Assembly: GCA_021018995.1 (NCBI GenBank)
Contig: CM037585.1
Location: forward strand, 62,994,646 to 63,058,645
From: Chloranthus sessilifolius
Taxonomy: Eukaryota > Streptophyta > Magnoliopsida > Chloranthales > Chloranthaceae
Length of the DNA stretch: 64,000 nt
Direction of reading: 5' to 3'
The translations under genes and the position numbers were made by a program. The notes beneath the pieces were generated by a model. That model made no database searches and was not told the origin of the DNA. It saw only the letters and a program-made list of their open reading frames with translations. Below are positions 58,859 through 64,000 of this stretch, piece after piece; the first letter of the stretch is position 1, and every line of letters starts with the position of its first letter.

Positions 58859-61420
58859 ATGGCTGAGAATCCGAATTTTGGAGAAACCTTACAAAAACCC
58901 AACCCAAACTCCAACCAGAAAGTCACAGAGGAAAGCTTGATCCTTAGCCCCTGAAGCCCCTGATGCTCATATAGAAAATCCAAAGAGAAAATAATTTTGG
59001 ATAAATCAGCTGTCCCTAAGAAAAGGGCCACAATTGCAACCCAAGAGCCCAAAATTGTTAAACCTAAGAAGTAGAAGAAAGGAAAGGGAGCCACCTCTGA
59101 GTTTGACCCATTAACCACCCCAAATGATTTTGTGGGTGCCATGAGTTTGGTGCCAGAGACAACCTTTGATAAGGCATTTTTTAATAAGGAAGCCTTGGTT
59201 GTGAAAGCTATTGCATTTTTTACCAAGGCTTCTCTTGACTCACTATTGGTGCCTCTCGAAGAACTGGTGTATCCTAGGCTGGTGAGGCTTTTGTAACAGA
59301 ACATAAGATTAAAGAAAGTTGGAGGAGGATCACAGGGGAAGGATCCTGTGATGGTTATCCTCATTAATGATTTTGAGGCACTTGTAGACAGAAATGACAT
59401 TGCACAAGTACTGGGCATCCCTACTATGTATGACCCATCCTGTAGCTTAGGAGCCCCACTTAGTGCTTCATTTGCACAGATTGCCCAACATCTGACCAAG
59501 GGGAAGAAAGCTAGTGGTGAATCTTTGATGAGAAGTGATTTCAGCCTTAATTTATTGTTTATGGACAATGTTCTGAGAAAGAACATCTTTGTGGCTGTTC
59601 ACAAACAAGAAAGGAGGCACCCAATAGTGGATGCCTTATTCTCATTCTCCAAGGGTCATTGCTTTGAGGTTGTCAAACTAATATTTGAGGAAATGAGGGA
59701 CACTCATAGCAAGGTTCAGAAAAGAAGTTGTAAGGGCTCCCCTACAACAGGCTGATCACAACCCTGCTCAAGAAGAAAGGTTATGTGTGGAAGACGGGAG
59801 AGCCCACTGATGAGCTGCCCCCAGTCGTTTTTGGGCAAAAATTGTGGGGCATCAGCATGACATTGATGAAAAGGAAGAAGAAGGATTATGTGACAGCCAC
59901 TGATGCTGCGTCTGCAATTGTCAGTCCTACAGTTGCTTCCACAACCACTTCAGCAACTCCTGTTGTAGCCACCACTGCTGCAACCATTTCAGTAGCTCCT
60001 ACTACATCCAGTTTAGGGGATAGCTCTGCAGTCACACCTACAGGTAGCTCAATACTTCTCCCACCTTTCATTTCACCACTAGTCCCATCTGTCCCCACTC
60101 CACCAACCCTACTTTCCCATTCACTTCTTCTGACAGAACCAATTCCACCTCCCAATCCAACTCCTATCCCTTTCCCTCTTCAACCTACCCACAACCCCTA
60201 TCCATAGAACATATAAGAGAAAAACCCCCCAACCACCCATAGAACCAAACCCATCCACTACCATACCTCAACCCATACCAAGCCCAGAACCCCTGCATAT
60301 CCCAAGCCTCACACCAGACCCACCTTCACCTTTTACCTATGATGACAGTGAACCAATGTTCACTAGCATTGAACAACCTCACCCTGCTGAGCCCTTTAAC
60401 CAAATTCCTACCCCTATAAATTCCCGCTATTTTCATCCAACCTAGACCAATTAACAACAGAGGGGTACATAGCCCTAATTGACTCCATTATGGGGGATAT
60501 TAGGCATGAGTATAACCCTCTCCCTGAATCCCCACACCCATACATATTTAGCTATGCCCTTACCTCACCATTTCAACCAATTCCCACCCAAACCAGTACC
60601 CAACCTATTCCCCCTTCCTAACCAGACCCTTTATCCCAGATTATAACCCTCCTAACTTCTCTCCAAGCCCAAATCCATACAAACTCTTAAAATCAGGCCA
60701 CCATCCAAAACAACCTAAATTCCATCCAATCAACCCTTCAAACATTCATACTACACCCCAACCACCTACACCTACCCTTGTCCCTACCCCTCATCATTAC
60801 CAGCAGCGTTCTACATTAGTGGTGATAACTGATACTACCACCCAAACAAACTTTGAGACTGAACCCAGTGATGACCTATCTTTAGTTCTCTTTTTAGCAG
60901 CCTCACCCTTCCCCTAACTTGAACCCACTAAAGAGATACTCCCACTTGCCCTCCCATCCAGCCCTTCCCCATCTACCAACACTTGCACTGAGCTTACTCT
61001 GATCCCCACCCCTGATATTGATTCTTCCAACTGGGACATTATGCCTGTTGACCAAATTCCATTACCTCCATTTGCTACCCTCACTAGTCACATGAATGAC
61101 AACCCATACATTAAAAGGGATGTGCATTTGGTGGTGGAGTCTGTCAGCAATATGGTACTGCAGACCTGTGAAGACAAACTAGCACTTATGAAAACTGGGT
61201 ATTAGAAAATGATAGAAAAAGCTTTAATAGATCATCAAAAGGAGATGTAGGCCACTGAGAAGAAGTTTGCCACTTCTGCAGCAGTGTGTAAAATGTATGT
61301 GCAAAGGACCACCCAACTTTTCAAGCTGGTGGAAACATTAACCAACCTTGTCTCATTGATTAGTCTTAAGGATGTGAAGCCTTTAGCAGAAACTAAGGGA
61401 GTCAAAATCCAGGAGCCTAC
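58859..61420 (+). pseudogene. F ORF2 remnant (diverged)
   Basis: Starts at ATG 58859 (MAENPNFGE). Basic N-terminal region, then the globular part: DFEALVDRNDIAQVLGIPT, SCSLGAPLSASFAQIAQHL, LNLLFMDNVLRKNIFVAVH, KQERRHPIVDALFSFSKGH and VVFGQKLWGI. The motifs LLF-D-VLRK, QERR-PI-DALFSFS-GH and F-QKLWGI are shared with A and D, defining the conserved core. A Thr/Pro-rich spacer follows, and then NDNPYIKRDVHLVVESVS, the start of the coiled coil. Element E interrupts at 61421. It is broken at several places. Confidence 0.65.
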
Positions 61421-62410
61421 TGTGACTGAGGTATGCAACGTGGCTACTCGGGCCATCCGTAGCGCCACTCGAGCCGCTTGTACTCCTCGTAGAGGTAGTG
61501 GCGACTTGGTGCCAAGGGCACGTGATGTGGTGCCAAGAGGGCACGTGACATCTTGGTGTTGGGACGACACGACATGTGGTGCCAGGAGGGCACGTGACAT
61601 GGGGCCAGGAGGGCCTCGCAACGTGGTTGTGCTGTGAGGATGCGGCACGGTCGCAGGGGAAGACACTGCGAGAGTGACACGGCCGCGACACAGACGCGAC
61701 ATGGCCAGCTAGGCTAGCGATGTGGGGCGTTGTAGTATGAATAGTAAAGTATGTCAAACCAAGAGGTTTGAGGTTCTCCTGTCATTCTGGCTGAATTACT
61801 GTTTTACCCTTATATGTGAGAGGTGTTGGAGAATGCCTTCCACCCACACAGGGCCATGCATTGCTAGAGGGGGCGCATGCATCTCCTAGGCCTAAAAGGG
61901 TGGACCTAGGACGTCGATACAGCAATGTCGTGTGGCACCCAAGGTGAGGTTGAAGAATGACCCGAGCTACGCGTCGCGGTACATATGGCTGGGCAACTTC
62001 CCAAGTGCTGTGTGGGACTTAGTTGAGCATGACAGTATGTGGGCTAAGTATGGACGTGTACTAGTAATTCAAAACACACACGAAGGCAGGCTGCATGGGA
62101 CTCAATTGAGTACGGTAACATGAGGCACATTGGTACAATTGACCGTGTCGTAAGGGGCACGATACATCGGATGATAGGCCGCAAAATAGAGGAAACCACG
62201 AGGGGGAGTTCCCATCCTCTAGGCGGGTGGTATCAAAGCTGATAAAAGAGATTGGTTGGCTTCATTGTATGTGATAGTAAAGCACCGCACAGGTAGATGC
62301 CGCATCGAAGGATGCCCCCATGATAGTTAGTGTCAGAGATAGGCTGACTTAACACATCGAGAGTTAGGTGCTGCACGGGCTGACAGTACTTGAAGAGTGA
62401 CCCCGTGACA
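61421..62410 (+). repeat. E 5' LTR
   Basis: 990 bp, GC-richer than its surroundings, with recurring phrases built on TGGTGCCAAGAGGGCACGTG (three variants between 61498 and 61600). No TATA box is obvious to me. Confidence 0.83.
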
Positions 62411-62853
62411 TTTGGTATCAGAGCCAAGTCTGATCCAGAAGGGATTATACTAATGAGTTAATTTTATGCCAGCAAGTCACGCGATGTGGTGCCATGAGGG
62501 CACGCGACATCCTCAAATTAGGGCTTGAGGTCAGGCAGAAGTGTCGATGAATAATACAGCATGTACAGTCTTGGGGCTTGAGGTGAGATGGAAGCACTGA
62601 TGAACAATACAGCATAGACAGTATTGGTGCTTGAGGTATGTGATGTGGTGCCAAGATGGTACACGACATCATCGAGCTATCTAGTATCATAGAAAGGTAA
62701 GTGGCTTGTTGCTTTGATATGTAATGACAGAGCGTCGATGGTGTGTAGTGAAGACTGGGAGTTCAGGGACTACAACATCGAGTGAGGGCACATTCAAGGT
62801 TAAGAAGTGTCTTCGCGTCAATGAGGATGTTGACGATTTTGAGTGGAGGAGGA
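62411..62853 (+). other. E internal region with tRNA-Met primer site, repeats and polypurine tract
   Basis: 443 bp. Primer site at 62413-62426. Then the same GTGGTGCCA-GAGGGCACGCGACATC-type phrase as in the LTR (62484-62512) and again in altered form (about 62640-62672). A roughly 55-bp phrase containing GGCTTGAGGT and AATACAGCAT occurs twice. The polypurine tract ends at 62853. Confidence 0.75.
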
Positions 62854-63845
62854 TGTGATAGAGGTATGCAACATGGCTATTCGGGCCATCTATAGTGCCA
62901 CTCGAGCCGCTTGTACTCCGCGTAGAGGCAGTGGCGACTTGGTGCCTGGGGCATGCGATGTGGTGCCAAGAGGGCACACAACATCTTAGTGCCGGGATGA
63001 CACAACATGTGGTGCCAGGAGGGCATGCGACATGGGGTCAACAGGGCCTCGCGACGTGGTCGCACTACGAGGATGTGACATGGTCATAGGGGAACACAAT
63101 GCGGGAGTGACACGACCGCGACACAGACGCGACATGGCCAGCTGGGCTAGCGATGTGGGGCGTTGTAGTGTGAATAGTAAAGTATGTCAAACCAAGGGGT
63201 TTAAGGTTCTCTTGTCATTCTGGCTGAATAATTATTTTATCCTTATATCTGGGAGAAGTGTTGGAGAATGCCTTCTATCCACATGGGGCCTTGCATTGCC
63301 AGAGGGGGCGCAAGTGTCTCCTAGGCCTGAAAGGTTGGGCCTAGGACGTTGATGCAGCGATGTCGTATGGCACCCAAGGTGAGATTAAAGTATGATTTGA
63401 GTTATGCATCGCAGTTCATACGGCTGGGCAACTTCACGAGCGCTGTGTGGGACTCAGTTGAGCACGACAGTATGTGGGCTAAGTATGGACGTTTGCTAGT
63501 AATTCAAAATGCACACGAAGGCAGGCTGCGTGGGACTCAGTTGAGCACGATAGCACGAGACACATTGGTGTAATCAAGCGTGTCGTAAGGGGCACGATAC
63601 ATCGGATGGTAGGCTACAAAATAGAGGTAACCACGAGGGGGAATTCCCGTCCTCTAGGCGGGCGGTATAAGAGTTGATGAAAGATATTGGTTGGCTTCAT
63701 TGCAAGCGGTAGTGAAGCAACGTGCGGGTAGATGGCGCGTCGAAGGATGCCCCCGTGATAGCTGGTATTAGAGATAGGCTGACTTAGCGCATCGAACATT
63801 AGTTGCTGCACTGGTTGACACTATTGGAAGAGTGACCCCGTAACA
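62854..63845 (+). repeat. E 3' LTR
   Basis: 992 bp, collinear with 61421-62410. By eye it has dozens of differences, many C/T or G/A at CpG positions, suggesting an old insertion or strong methylation-driven decay. Confidence 0.83.
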
Positions 63846-63889
63846 CTACACTACTGGAGAGCAAAACCAAACCCTACAAGCTGTTGGCG
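63846..63889. other. Short stretch between E and a C-type LTR
   Basis: Contains CTACACTACTGG, the putative duplicated target of E, and CTGTTGGCGACTC. Too short to assign. Confidence 0.3.
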
Positions 63890-64000
63890 ACTCTAATGTG
63901 CATGATTTATTTGTGTTTTGAAAACAGATTTGTAAATGCTACGTTATACTGAATCTGGAAAATTAAAAAGAATAAAGAAATATCAGCACAGAGAGAAGTG
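63890..64000 (-). repeat. C-type LTR fragment, continuing beyond window
   Basis: Matches the inner end of the C 5' LTR (45858-45960): GATTTATTTGTGTTTTGAAA and AGAAATATCAGCACAGA. Minus orientation, cut by the window edge. Confidence 0.75.

Larger units (their letters stand above)
58346..61420 (+). mobile_element. Element F: diverged ORF2-bearing Athila-related relic
   Basis: A region with its own motif array (CTCGAG-type, 58370-58530) and a diverged ORF2, preceded by a D-type LTR fragment and interrupted at 61421 by element E. No gag or pol is seen. Broken, with several breaks. It is the most distant of the four ORF2 copies. Confidence 0.6.
61421..63845 (+). mobile_element. Element E: small non-coding LTR element (TRIM/SMART-like), whole-looking
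   Basis: Two direct LTRs of 990 and 992 bp (61421-62410 and 62854-63845) flank only 443 bp. After the first LTR is a tRNA-Met primer site (TGGTATCAGAGCCA, 62413-62426), and before the second is a polypurine tract (GAGTGGAGGAGGA, 62841-62853). LTRs begin TGTGA and end ACA. CTAC precedes the 5' LTR and follows the 3' LTR, a probable target duplication. It has no coding capacity and looks structurally whole. It lies in F ORF2 and is therefore younger than F. Classical TRIMs have shorter LTRs. Confidence 0.82.

Noticed and set aside
9593-61420. ORF2 as an envelope gene
   Set aside because: It sits where Athila env-like frames are described, but I see no signal peptide, no transmembrane segment and no glycoprotein-like Cys pattern.
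61932-63573. Similar 60-75 codon frames (MAPKVRLK...) in both E LTRs
   Set aside because: They lie at the same place in two copies of one repeat, so similarity is expected without coding. Composition and length give no sign of a protein.

Overview
This 64-kb window looks like intergenic repeat DNA from a flowering plant with a large genome. Almost all of it can be assigned to LTR retrotransposons of the Ty3/gypsy (chromovirus and Athila-like) and Ty1/copia groups, nested in one another and all broken. I recognise no host gene, rRNA or tRNA gene, or CRISPR array. Nothing was searched against a database: family names come from motifs, primer-binding sites and architecture read directly.

Layout. 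(1) 1-22545, minus: a Tekay/Del-like chromovirus with gag, a pol remnant and a tRNA-Met primer site. Its 5' LTR (about 4 kb) is split by a 15-kb plus-strand insertion. (2) 4458-19460, plus, called A1 here: LTR, gag, a long non-pol reading frame (ORF2), a second LTR and a second gag, using a tRNA-Asp primer site as in Athila. No pol was found in A1. (3) 22546-26975: short unassigned stretch, a copia relic, an LTR-like fragment and two LTR fragments in opposite orientations. (4) 26976-39326, minus, called A2: a second pol-less gag+ORF2 element. (5) 39327-41211, minus: Athila-like protease/RT piece. (6) 41212-47540, minus, called C: a related element with no coding capacity. (7) 47541-57665, plus, called D: integrase, ORF2 and 3' LTR. 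This shows that ORF2 sits downstream of pol in a relative that has pol. (8) 57666-61420, plus, called F: an LTR fragment and a more diverged ORF2. (9) 61421-63845, plus, called E: a 2.4-kb whole-looking non-coding LTR element inserted into F. (10) 63890-64000: the beginning of another C-type LTR.

The A, C, D and F families share features that gag and pol do not explain. The first is ORF2, with a globular N-terminal region resembling the plant-specific Transposase_32/ATHILA ORF-1 type, a long Pro/Ser-rich spacer, a coiled coil and a basic tail. The second is dense arrays of short CG-containing near-palindromes in the LTR and again before ORF2, with a different core in each family (CGCG, TTCG or CTCGAG). 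The third is a hairpin in the transcribed part of the LTR whose stem changes in a compensatory way between families. The fourth is a second polypurine-tract-like motif about 1.6 kb upstream of the usual one. The fifth is a promoter-like block with a telo-box just before ORF2. The most interesting hypothesis is an element-encoded factor and motif-array pair, analogous in logic to VANC proteins of VANDAL transposons. It is inference only.
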